The notes below the pieces were generated by a model. The model saw nothing but the letters and a program-made list of their open reading frames with translations, searched no databases and was not told the DNA's origin. Of a stretch of DNA of 64,000 nt, positions 9,933 to 20,770 are shown piece by piece. The stretch is from Endocalyx cinctus (taxonomy: Eukaryota > Ascomycota > Sordariomycetes > Amphisphaeriales > Apiosporaceae): contig BCKC01000001.1 of the NCBI GenBank assembly GCA_001600455.1, forward strand, positions 2,940,441-3,004,440. The letters are read 5' to 3'. The first letter of the stretch is position 1. Every line of letters starts with the position of its first letter. The position numbers and the translations under genes are program-made.

Positions 9933-10827
9933 ATGATCTCGACGAAGATGGTAGGGAAGCTCAACGTCAAACCTCACTCGACAGTTCCTTTCTTTCTATT
10001 ATCAGCCTGTATTTTCCTCCTCTTTGTCGCCCCGACTCAAGCCTCCCCAACGCTCCAGGGCGGAAGGCAAATTTGGGACAACAACGGTCGTTCCATGACC
10101 AAGACCTCTCGTGACACCAAGTTCTACGGCTTCAACTACAGCTGTCGATCGTGGCACGTCGAGCCGAGCGCGGACGGCCAGCAGGCTCTGCTAGTGGCGC
10201 GGTGCGCGAACGATGGATACGCCGCCTCGGGATCAGAAGAAGACGTGGTGTGCAGTCAGCTGGATCTCAACAAGTATATACTTACCCATTCCTTTTAGTC
10301 CTCCCTTCCCCCCTCAAGAAAAAGGAGGAGAAATTCGTATGTAAAAGCTAACATGAAATAAACCAGTTGCTACTACGGTTCCGATATGCACGTAGAGGCC
10401 AAGTCTAGCGCCGACGACCGCCGCTTTTACCCGGACTGGTGTAGCAGCGTCGTGGTGAACCCCGACGTGGACCAGGGAGGGTTCACGACCCATAACACGG
10501 AGATCGCTACACTGTGTCACTCCGAGAACCCGAATGCTCCCTCTGGCGTTATGGTGAACGGGAGGGCGGATTTGGGTATGTTTTTGCTCTTTTATGTACT
10601 CCTTCGTAACGTACCTCTCGGCGTTTACGCCGGTGTTCCCCTTTTCTACGCAATACACCCTGCGCCAAGTTTTTCTTCTTTTTTCTCTCTTTCTTTTCTG
10701 CATTTGTATGTCAGTTGACCGGAAACTAATTAAATTTCGTTTCCCTACAGCGCCCGTGGTGTCGAACTGGAACGGATATCTGGGATGTCTTAACATCACC
10801 GGCACCGACTCAACCGTCTGTCGATGA
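9933..10827 (+). CDS. Secreted cyanovirin-N-like (CVNH-like) protein
   Basis: Three exons, 9933-10273, 10367-10575 and 10751-10827, give 208 residues with matching phases; branch CTAAC precedes the first acceptor. The N-terminus has a basic stretch and then PFFLLSACIFLLFVAPTQA, a signal peptide probably cut after residue 37 (TQA/SP). The mature part shows the pattern of a cyanovirin-N homology domain, a mannose-binding lectin fold common in fungi: YSCRSWHVE, then ALLVARCANDG, then CSQLDLNNC, with LDLN directly before a Cys. A second half has more Cys (PDWCSSVVV, ATLCHSEN, GYLGCLNITG, STVCR at the end). The second CVNH repeat is not clear, so a different cysteine-rich secreted fold remains possible. 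The role could be carbohydrate binding or interaction with other organisms (inference). Confidence 0.6.
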
Positions 10828-12143
10828 AACGACACGCAGTTCGGATAACGGTGACTCGTTTATACGTAAACAACTCATGGGGCGGGTACGGAAAATACAA
10901 TTTTAGTCTCTCTTTTTTTTTTTTGTTTCTTTATGGGTGACGGCGTATATGATTGGGATCGGCGGCTTCACATACAACCTTACGTTAAGCAGAATATCGG
11001 GAAAATATACCTGGTGGACTGAAAAGGTAGTAGTACTTCATCTTAGGCTAAGAAAGGGGTGGCAGATATTTTGGAAGATGCTGTAGATTCATCATATACC
11101 TAGAAACGATTATACTATCTCATTTACCATCACTCTGCCATCTGCGAGCGTGATTACGCGGTCTATCCCATTATCACTAGGTTGTATGGAGGCCATCGAG
11201 AAATCGGCACAGGCCTGGCTTGACCTGAGCGAACCACATCAACATCAGGGATATGAATTATTCATGGGCACATAATCACGACTAGGAAGAATGTTTTAGC
11301 CTCATTACCCAACAACTGGCAGCTGCTATATCCTAGATATATTTGCTTGGTAATTTGAGGTAAAGAAGGAATGTGTCTATTAAGACGGTAACATAAATCA
11401 CCACAAGACATGGAAAAATTAGAGGAAGGTGCTACTACGGCTGCAGTGATATGAGAAAAACTCTACCTATAAATTTTCCTTTTTGAATAGCACCTTCATC
11501 TAAAATCTAATCCATCCTTTTATCTGGGATAACGAGATATCGACCCCGTCTACGGCGACACTGCCGGACGACAAGTCAAGCATACGCACGAGCGTTAGCA
11601 GCAGCGATGGTTTGCTGCTACTCCCTGAAGCCAGAAATGTCCATTCCTCGGAGCCAAAAGTATCCAACCTGATAAATAAGTTTTACAGTAGGGATCGGGT
11701 GCTCGATGTGTACCTGGGCCACGCCGGTTTAAGCCGGATTCTAGCCTCAGTTATGTCCGGAACTAGATATACCACAAATATACATAAAAATTTGCATACT
11801 ATGTATACGTATATCTTTTTCCGTAAATAACTTCACTTAACTTAGAAAAAACAACAAGTTGCCACTTAGCTATGTTAAGAATCGAACCTAACCTAGCATA
11901 TCTATCGGCATTCGACCCTAGCATACCTAACTTGTCAGAATGGTCAGATTGAGTAGTTAACTTAGCTTAAATCGGGCTTCTGGCCTCTTCTTTACTTTTA
12001 CAACAATACGATAACCATTAACCACGACATATCCAGTTCTTTCTTAATATTTGGTTCTGAGCCTGTCAAACTTAGACCCCAATTTCACATTTTCCTGAGT
12101 ATATATATCAGAAGCCTTTGGAAAAATCTGGGCCTAATGGATC
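10828..12143. other. Intergenic with one coding-like island
   Basis: Mostly AT-rich with T and A runs. It contains the open island at 11504-11830 listed separately and clusters of CCTAACCTAGCATA-like sequence around 11885-11935. No complete gene is supported. Confidence 0.5.
11504..11830 (+). pseudogene. Orphan coding-like island, possible decayed gene
   Basis: A frame without ATG follows a TAA at 11501-11503 and reads IWDNEISTPSTATLPDDKSS, then RTSVSSSDGLLLLPEARNV and KVSNLINKFYSRDRVLDVYL before becoming AT-rich. Base composition over about 11530-11760 is more like exons than the flanking DNA. I do not recognise the family. It may be a gene remnant or an unassigned exon. Confidence 0.2.
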
Positions 12144-13325
12144 TTGATATCATCCTTCTTTCCTATAACCCATCATTTTAATATTTCCTCCCTTATAATG
12201 GTATCACCAATACTTACCACGAGGGTCTGCCGGCTTTGGCCCTCTTTGACCTCGCTTATCCGCCTTTCCCCAAAAAATAAGACGTGCGAAACTCGGGAAG
12301 ATATATCGTACTTTATGGAATGTCCAGTCGAAATAGTTGGTTTAGTTTTCGATTATCTTAGGGATGCCGATGCAGTATGCTTAGCTTTAACTTGTAGAGC
12401 TATGTTTTCTATATTACTAGGCCTCCCCGACGCTCCTAAAAACGGCTTACATGTATACCTCGATCCACAAGCGAAAATACCACTTTTATTGAGGTTGGAG
12501 AAGGAGACCCCAGGATTTGTATACAGTCCCGAGTTTGGAAAACTGGTGCGCTTTAACCGCCGAGGTCAGATACTTCACCATGGATGGCATAATACCACCT
12601 ACGGTGATGAATTATCTTATTTTCTTCCAATTGCTCGTCCTAGGTTTATATTCATCTCCTTTGAAATAATGCGACTTGTCAGAAACTACCGGTTACGTGG
12701 TCCCGGATATGGCCTTCCCGTATCATTTATCAATGCTCGGAAAATAATCGAAATCAATGTCCCGGTAAAGTTTATACAACAACGGTGCCGAAAAACAACA
12801 GAAATTTCGATAGAGGCCAAATGGATTAATTATGAGCTCTTCTTATCGTGCGTGCGGGAAACATCTCTCACAGGACTACAAAAGGGGCAATATATCGATC
12901 CGGTAATATTACGGGACTTCATCGTTAAAATGGGTCTCTCTATCTGCCGTCATTGCAACCTTCATGGCTATAAAACAATGTTTTTATATACCAGCATAGA
13001 CGACTACTTTCCTCGAGATGACGCGAGTCGAATATGCGAGATGAAATCTACCTTTTATCAAAATACAAGATCTTGCGAGAATTGCGAGACCGACTGGGAT
13101 TTTTCCATTTCGTGGGACGACTCCAAATCCACGAGCACGTTAGTTATCACACATACAACGTACCATAATCTAGGCACCTGCTCTGTACCATTCGATGCGA
13201 AATGGAGGAGGATGGCTACCATCTGGAGCAGAGATTTGGCGATGCGGGAAATGCTTCATGGGAACGTCAAACGTATGTGGCTGGAGGCAGATGTAGGAAA
13301 CCCGTACGTAGATATTCAAGCCTAA
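12144..13325 (+). CDS. F-box-like protein
   Basis: A single exon of 393 residues. The N-terminal segment FMECPVEIVGLVFDYLRDAD followed by AVCLALTCRAMF fits an F-box (L/P-x-E-I..V-x-x-YL..AL..C+..), the motif that docks a substrate receptor to Skp1 in SCF ubiquitin ligases. The remainder, with paired CRHC and CENCE motifs near residues 270 and 310, resembles fungal-specific F-box proteins that lack recognisable LRR or WD repeats. The true start may be a later Met (M19 at 12198 or the Met before ECPVEI), because the first 50 residues are not conserved-looking. The substrate is unknown. Confidence 0.7.
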   Translation: MISSFFPITHHFNISSLIMVSPILTTRVCRLWPSLTSLIRLSPKNKTCETREDISYFMECPVEIVGLVFDYLRDADAVCLALTCRAMFSILLGLPDAPKNGLHVYLDPQAKIPLLLRLEKETPGFVYSPEFGKLVRFNRRGQILHHGWHNTTYGDELSYFLPIARPRFIFISFEIMRLVRNYRLRGPGYGLPVSFINARKIIEINVPVKFIQQRCRKTTEISIEAKWINYELFLSCVRETSLTGLQKGQYIDPVILRDFIVKMGLSICRHCNLHGYKTMFLYTSIDDYFPRDDASRICEMKSTFYQNTRSCENCETDWDFSISWDDSKSTSTLVITHTTYHNLGTCSVPFDAKWRRMATIWSRDLAMREMLHGNVKRMWLEADVGNPYVDIQA

Positions 13326-14013
13326 ATACTAAGGATTAGAGTAAATAAATATACTTACCCGTTTGAATTAGAGGCTTTTGTTTTGTGTGTGTGTGTGTGT
13401 GTGTGTGGCAAAAGAAGAGGTGAGCCTGCAGCCCACAGAAAGGCCTGAATCTCGAGTGGCTGCTGGAGTGGCTGTGGGAGTAGAATAGAATGTCGTTGGA
13501 TTGGCTCAAGTATGCCCTGACTGGTACATCTAAATATCCTGCTAAGTAACTTCAAGCGATATATTACAGGAAAACTTCTACCCCTAGCAAGGGACCGATA
13601 ATAGAGCCTCCGACTGACGATAGGACGATATACGCCAAGGGGTATTCTTGGTTAACCACGAAACACGTCATCGTCAATCAATCAGTCCACCTTTACGTAC
13701 GAAAGCAGAATAAAAAAAAAACAATTCTCTTTTCTTTCCGTTTGCTTTGACCATTTACATCAATTCGCTTTCTTAACCTATCTCCCATCTCACCTGTCTT
13801 ATTTAAATGTACATGAAACCCCGATATTTCCAGTATTCCTTCCTTGCATGATGATATCACATGGTCCGAGACTCATAAAATTGATCAGAATGAAGGATTG
13901 CGTAAATCAATCACTATAGAGAAGCCGAATGGAGAAGTTGATGACAACTATCTCGGAAACCCCTAGTAATACTTACTCTAGATCAGCCGGCTGGGTATCC
14001 TTTTAAACACATC
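13326..14013. other. Convergent intergenic region between F-box gene and CCR4
   Basis: It holds the 3' flanks of two convergent genes. A (GT)n microsatellite lies at 13384-13407, and an A-run near 13711. No gene is seen. Confidence 0.6.
13384..13407. repeat. (GT)n microsatellite
   Basis: About twelve uninterrupted GT units lie in the 3' flank of the F-box-like gene. Confidence 0.95.
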
Positions 14014-16268
14014 TTAACTTCGGGACGCGCCGCCCGACCTCTCTTGATCCCCGTGGGACTTTTTGTCCTTTCTTTTGAACGCAAACTCAGCCATGATCTG
14101 AATATGGTCCGCGGGGAAATGGTAGTTGGGGAATCCCGGCACGCGCTTGAGGTATTCATAATCTGGAGGACCAAGCAACTCTACTACGTCGAGAGTATTG
14201 GTGGTGTACCATATGTAGTCTATGACACCGGAGAAAGTTGGCGTGTAGTTAGTGAATTGAACCTCATCTGCTGTCCCGAATAGGGATGAATAGGAATTAC
14301 GAAGGCTGAAAGGGTGGGCGATTCCGTCGCGCGTAAAATTGCCGTAGTTATGACCGATTAGGTCAGGGTGGTTTGGTGGTATGCGACCTTTCTCAAGTAG
14401 CTCGTAGACCGAGCTGTCAGTCATCGAGTTATAGTCACCGCATACGAGAAGAGGGATATCTGTGTTGTTGCGATATTCTTGGCTCGACGCGGGCTCTGGA
14501 TACTCCACAGCTTCGTCTTCATCTTCGGCAGTCGTAGGGATATTCTTGATTCTTTTTTCGCTCAGGGGCACGGGTGGTTTTCGCGTGTATCTCTCGGACT
14601 GTTTCGTAACCAACTCCATCAGGATACCAGTTTGGACAGCCTTCACGTCGGCTAAATACGACTCCCAGCAGAGATGAGCATTGACGACAATAAAACGATT
14701 TCCTGTGAATCTTGACTCGAAGAAGCAGTAAACAGCAATGGTATCCTTTGGCATGACTCGGTTGAACACGTCGTCGGCCGACTTCATATCGGGGCGATTG
14801 ATGGCTGTCTGTCTGAAATCAACTAGCTGCTTGTCCAGTAAGATATACTTGTCGCTCTTATAGAATATCGAACAACCGTCGACAGTCTGCTGATCTTTGC
14901 CTGTCAGATGCTTCACCCGAGTCTTCGGGTAAAATACACCTTTGTAGTGATCCTTTTCAAGTTCAGGTGTGAAAAATACGTCGAAGGCGTCCATGGCAGT
15001 TTCTTGGAGGCAGATAATGTCAGGGTCCCTCTCACGTAGTTCTCTCATGATACTGTCTCTGCGATACTCCCAAGATAAAGCACTAGATGGAGTGTAACCG
15101 TATTGTGTGGTAGTGGCATATTTATCGCACAAAGTATTCCACGAGAGGACCCGGAGACGTTCTTTGTCTGGTGCAACATCCTCCTGAACTGTAATCGGTA
15201 CTCGCGGATTGGGGGGCATAGGAACTAACGAGGAGAACGTTAGCGACAGCTCTGTTGGCTGAGAGTGCCCCATGCGCCATCTTTTGCGAAATAATTGTCG
15301 CACGGAAAGTCCTATGATAAACTTAAACGTAGACAAAACTTACCTGGTGCATTTTCTTTAAGATAACTTATCAGTTCCTTGGTACCATCTTGTTCAAGTC
15401 TCTTCAGAAATTCGGGAGCTAGTTGCTGGTTTCCTGCCAGGCCAAGGAACTCCAGGTACTGCAGAGCGCCAAGCTCGTGAGGAAGTGTCTGGATGTTATT
15501 CTCGAACAAGAGCAGCGTACGAAGAGGGGTGCACATGCCCAATTCCGGAGGGATTACGGTGATATGATTGTGGGAAGCGTCGAGGTGCCGCAGGCTCCTG
15601 AGCTGTCCAATCTCTTTCGGGAGTTTTTGGAGGCTGTTCGAAGCCAGATAAAGCTCCGTGAGGAAGATATAATTAGTAAAAAGAGCGGGGGATATGTTCT
15701 TCAATCCTTGGCCACTGAAATCTAAACTCATCCAATCCTGCCTATCTAGGGCCTTATCCACGTTGACAGGTCGGCCTCTATCTTCCGCTTCGCCTTCGAC
15801 AGATGATTCGGTAGCATTATTGTTCAACGAAGGGGCCGGGCCAATGCCCTTGTTCTCATTTGCTCTAAGCCGGGCAAAGTAATGCGGCTGATGCTGTTCA
15901 ATCATAGTCCGGTGGGCACTATCTGATTCCCGGAAGGCCTTTAGCTGCTCAGTCCAATGTTCGCTATGTTGCTGAGCCTGTCCGTTCCGAGAACCAGGAG
16001 TGTTGCCATTTTGAAGGTTGCCAGGGGTAAACGGGGTAACATTAGATATGAGACCGGAGGAGAATGCAGAATGGTTTATGGAGCTCGAGGCGGTACTATG
16101 AGCCGCGTGATCCTGCTGGATATTCTGATGGTGTTGTTGAGGGTGGGTATGGTGTTGATGAGCACCTTGTTGTTGTACAAAATTGAACATCATCTGCGGG
16201 CCCATGTTGCGACCCCCAGGGGCGCCATTGAGACGAGACGCATGTCCCTGTTGATGATTTGGATACAT
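14014..16268 (-). CDS. CCR4: CCR4 poly(A)-specific deadenylase, catalytic subunit of CCR4-NOT
   Basis: Two exons, 16268-15344 and 15224-14014, with a 119-nt intron (GTAAGT donor, GCTAAC branch, TTAG acceptor) give 711 residues. The N-terminus is Gln/His-rich. A leucine-rich-repeat block at about residues 175-300 (LTELYLASNSLQKLPKEIG and similar) is the CAF1-binding part of the family. The EEP nuclease domain follows at about 330-700, with the catalytic signatures in order: LSWNTLCDKYA, ICLQETAMD, FIVVNAHLCW, VCGDYNSMTD, DYIWYT and FPADHIQIMAEF. All expected Asn, Glu, His and Asp residues are visible. The enzyme shortens mRNA poly(A) tails and acts in cytoplasmic mRNA decay and carbon-responsive expression. 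The start was set at the first ATG (MYPNHQQG); an in-frame TTG three codons upstream is ignored. An upstream ORF lies 40 nt before it. Confidence 0.95.
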
Positions 16269-16307
16269 ACTGCCCAAAACCTAGCCCTGTAACCTGGCGC
16301 ACCAAAC

Positions 16308-16451
16308 TTAATGGGTGTATAGCGAGCAAAATTGACGGGATTCTGGGTGAATGGAGGTACAGGTCGGATTTAAGACGAAAACAGGTGATTCTATCGGTAT
16401 TTCGGGTGCTATAGATATGTGGTTCGGTTGGGTTAAATCGTCGAAGTCCAT
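16308..16451 (-). promoter_or_regulatory. Upstream ORF in the CCR4 leader (47 codons)
   Basis: An ATG at 16451 opens a 47-residue frame beginning MDFDDLTQPNHISIAPEIPI and ending at TAA 16308-16310, 40 nt before the CCR4 start. If transcription begins upstream of it, ribosomes would meet this uORF first, which would damp CCR4 translation. No splice pair joins it to the main frame. Transcript data are needed to know whether it lies in the mRNA. Confidence 0.35.
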
Positions 16452-17320
16452 CTGTCGCGTGAAAGGTCTGTTGACAAGGTGGGTTTGTTCCTCTCCGGCG
16501 GGAAAGAAAAAAGCGTGCAGATTTAAACAAACTACAGAAAGGTTTGCAAAGTTATGTAGGAAACAGAAATAGAGAATAATCTATTGGACGGCACCCTTGC
16601 ATCGAGCTTCGTTATTTTGTCGCGGAGCATGAAAGGGTTGCCAAATCCTAGAGGCTACTCGAGGCAAAATATGACCAGAACAACAAAATGGAAAATATTC
16701 AATCGTTCACGATCAGACCTATCGAATAATGGACGATGGGTTGATCGAAGGGTTGAGGGATCGAGGGAATCGAAGAGCCAAAGGTGAATGGTTGGCAGTC
16801 CTGTAGATTGTAAGAAGAAGGCTGTTTGGGTCGCTGATCGCTGATAGGATAACTTTCTCTCTCGCTCTTTTAGTCAATAATTGATTGAACAAAGTAGATG
16901 ATAAATTGGTAAGGTAAAATAAATGTCGTAATATCTTATGGGATATTAGGTTTTTTTTTTTTTACTTCTTTTTTCTCTCCTTAGTTTATTGATCCTTTTT
17001 TTTTCATTTCCTTAACAAAGAGTGGCGTTGGAGATTCGGGTGCAAGGTGATTGCTATCATGATAAAGATTCATTAGTTTAGTGGTCAGGTACCAAATAGT
17101 GGCGAGGCAGTGAATAAATAAAGGTAAATGCTGCTTACTCTATGCTCATAACGTAGAGCAAAGGGGAATGAAAAAAAAGACAGAGAGAAAATCAATTGGC
17201 CAATCGCGTATATAGACAATATAAACTGAGAAGAAGTATTGTACTCAAGACAATAGAAAACAGACAATAATGCTGGCGATATCTTTCTCTATGTTTGCTC
17301 ACTATTCTGCTCTTAGCGGA

Positions 17321-17349
17321 TCTGGAGTTCTGGAGTTCTGGAGTTCTGG
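17321..17349. repeat. TCTGGAGT minisatellite
   Basis: Three and a half exact copies of an 8-bp unit. They are followed at once by degenerate TCTGGTG units (about 17350-17373). Confidence 0.9.
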
Positions 17350-17387
17350 CGCCTGGCGTCTGGTGTCTGGTGCCGAAAGCAATAGAA

Positions 17388-17411
17388 GGCTGGCAGGCTG
17401 ACAGGCTGGCA
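17388..17411. repeat. AGGCTGGC-type tandem repeat
   Basis: Three near-exact 8-bp copies (AGGCTGGC, AGGCTGAC, AGGCTGGC) lie close to the TCTGGAGT array and share the CTGG core. Confidence 0.8.
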
Positions 17412-20400
17412 GTGGCGGGTTGGCGACAATACCGTAGGTAATAGAAGGTGGTCCGTGCCTTGAACTGATACCTACTTAAGTACTCCGTACACAGTAGGTA
17501 ATAGTGTATGGGATGTAGGCTGGTAGGGTAATTACTTGTATTTAAGCTTGAGGAGCTTAGATAGGTATCCATTGTAGGTACTGGTTTACTTATATGTACG
17601 TAAGGTTATAGTGGTGCTTAGTTGCTACCTCTTACTTAGTAGGTACCTAAGCTACTAAGTAGTAAGTACTTCCAAAAGTAGCTTCTACAGGTCCACTGGC
17701 CACGGGTCCACGGGTTCTGGACTGCCCTTTCACGTGATTTATAAAAGAATTCATTCTCCAGTGCTTCAAGTTCACTGATGATTTGCGGCTATCCTTTATT
17801 ACAGAAACTTCCAATATCCCTGTCCATCATGTTTCACAGTAACACTATGGGGAGGTCTCATGCCAAAGCCAAACCACCATCACATGATTGATAATCTAAT
17901 ACATACCGGTACATCCATGGATATCATATCTTCTCTAAATTCGCACCGCAATATATACTGGCCTGTCCTTGCTTGATTGATATAAACCGGACTATAAACA
18001 TTAATCGATCAGAAGATACATACCAAGCTATCCATCCAACTTGGAAGTTATTCGTTATAGATCGCTTCGCTTGTCTGTTCCTTTATCTTATGTATTTTTT
18101 TTAAACCACAAGCCTGTGACATACACAATTCAATCCATTTGCCATTTCTTCACTCCTGAATGGTCCGGCATGTTATCGTGTTGTATGAAAGGCATATTTT
18201 ACCTATCTCGGTGTTCTCCATTTACATCACCGGACCTCCAACTTCTCCAATAGATCAAGGATTGCCTATCTTTAATGTATCGAATACATAAATTAATGCT
18301 TATAATGTCATACACAGCTCTCGATGCTATCCCACCAATCTAAGGTGACATGAGTTAGCCCATGACACTCCTAGTTGAATAGATCTTATACATTTCAACT
18401 GGTACTCTATCTGCGTTATTCTGACCAAACTGGGTGTTCAAGAGAAAAGTACTTGGTAAAAACGAACTAACAGCTATGCCTCGAGCTTCAGCCTAGTCGA
18501 TTCGTACGAGGCTAGAATCTAGTCGAGCAAAATCACAAATATCCATGGATGCATGATCAATGTGATGAATACCTTCGTGTTGCAATATAGCTCTAGGACT
18601 CAGTTAGATAGGTAATTGATTGACTCGGATTTGTATACGGTCCCGGGATTTCCTAATTAATAATACCGAGCCCCTCAAGTAGATGATGTCAATATCTCCC
18701 GGCAGATATAATGCAAGCAAGTAAGGTAGGAAGGTAGTAGAAAATGTCATTCAAACTGGCGCATATCTCATACGCGATGGTCCTTTGCCTCGAGACGCCG
18801 AAGAAAATATGTCTTTTGACGACATCTTTTCAGGTAGCTCGCATAGAACTGCGCTTTTGGAGCAATGGATATATACTATCTGCCGTCGAACGCAGTGTAA
18901 CGATGCGAGGGGTTAGGTAGGGTATCATATAGAACATATTAGCAGCAGGGCACCCATCGCTACCTCCGCGTAAGAGCCTGCTCCTGAAGAGTCAAGAAAC
19001 TCATGAACAATAAACACATGCAAAGGGGGAAAATTTTAGAAATACTGTGACTGCCGTTGAATGATTTTAAAGGCAATTTAGTTTAGATACGAGATGGTTA
19101 GCATCAAGTTTTAGTGACCGATACCGTTTCGATATTAAGCTACCCCTACCCGCTTCTATTTCCGAGCCACATATCAATGTATAATGTACACGACAAACCA
19201 TAAATGTCCGGTGATACTCTCGGTGTGCCGTCGTAGCGTCAAATGCAATTCAGCCATCCCCCCACCATCTTTATCTGGATATCGATCGACCAATTGATTA
19301 GTGATTGCTTGTGACTATGCTAGGGTTTCTCGCATGGCAGCATTTCATTCCCGAACTCGCTCGAAGCTCGGTGAAATCACAAAAGCGAATTGTATTCAAC
19401 AAAAGATGTCGTTTCGTAGACATGAGAAAGCCATTTATGTTGATCGATGCCCGGCCTTGGCGACTCTTGAATCTTGAATTGCCAAGCTATATCATCTCAA
19501 CGTCAAGACCAGTCGCTCAATCAGTCACGTGTTATCGATCAACCACCCGTGGACTGGATTCATGTATATTCAAAGACCCGTGAATAGTACATCTTAGAGA
19601 CGGCATATGCGATCTCGTCTCGTAAGAGAGTAAGTAGAGTCAAGGTAGGTATTGAAAAGGACCTATTGAACAAGTCCTCACTAACCCAGGTGCCCTACCC
19701 GGAAACTTTAATATTGTACACTCCCTACCTGGTCTTGCTGTCAATGTAACATATAGCATTGACATCATCAGGATCTCATGCTAGAAAGTTTCTGAGAACC
19801 TAGGACGATGAGAGGAGAAGCTTTCTTTACACAGTACCTTTAATAACCACGACGTATTGCTGACCCTTTAGGTACTCCGTACTCAATCAGACCTAGCTTG
19901 ATCAAATGACAATTAGATGAGACTCGGCCAGACGAAAAAGGAGTTCGCTAGAATACTTCAAGTTCACTGATGTTCAGCGGACAAAAGTAAATAAGAACTC
20001 AGGTCAACACAGGTGAGCAACTCATCAAAATCCTAAAAGGGAGTGCAAATATTTGGATTAGCTTCTCATTAGAGTTCCAGCGGGGCTAACGTTACGCAAA
20101 GCGCCGAGATCTATTCATTTTCGGATTCGCCGATCATACATTCACACGTATGTAGTAAATTGGCGGGGGAGGGGCTGTGTAAAGAGAATTGGGTAAATTT
20201 TGAATGGATCAGGTACGTTTCGAAGGGGCTGGTATCTATCTCCCGTGAGATTCACCGGGTGAGGTCTAGCTAATTAAAATGTCTTGTAAGAGACAGACAG
20301 ATATGCTCGGAAAGAAGATTAGACATCGTCACTCGAAATATACCTCTTTCTGCTATAAGAAGTTCGAGAAATATAATAAGGGGAAGGAAATAGATGAGAT

Positions 20401-20770
20401 GACAATTAAGGAAGGGGGTACTCTCCAGATTCCAAATTAAAGTGACGGTTCCCTAAAAACAACGAAGGATCGGAATCCTTTTAATCACCTCGAAGGTTTA
20501 CGAAAGAGGAAAAAACGAAGAAGGGGAAGAAGAATTAAAAGAAGACACGGGAAGCGGATGACAAGGGCGGATGAATTACCCGTAACGTACGGGAAGATTT
20601 CGGTACCAACGTCAAGGGTGAGGATTTCGAGACAAATTTGGTACACAGTGCCGAAATTGACACTGAGCTAGGCAGTTGCCAATTAGGTGACCCATTTAAA
20701 GCATCACGGAAAAGATAACAGAGGAAAAGGACGAAAGTTTTGGGGGTTAAAAGACAAAAAAAGAGGCAAA

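Larger units (their letters stand above)
16452..20770. other. Gene desert of about 4.3 kb
   Basis: No convincing gene on either strand. The left part is presumably the CCR4 promoter and leader; the right end is the promoter of the methyltransferase. It contains minisatellites at 17321-17349 and 17388-17411, a TACTCCGTAC motif at 17481-17490 and 19873-19882, and CTTACTTAGTAGGTACCTAA-type sequence near 17631-17650. Short open frames such as 18041-18253 and 19305-19583 have no protein-like character. Confidence 0.55.
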
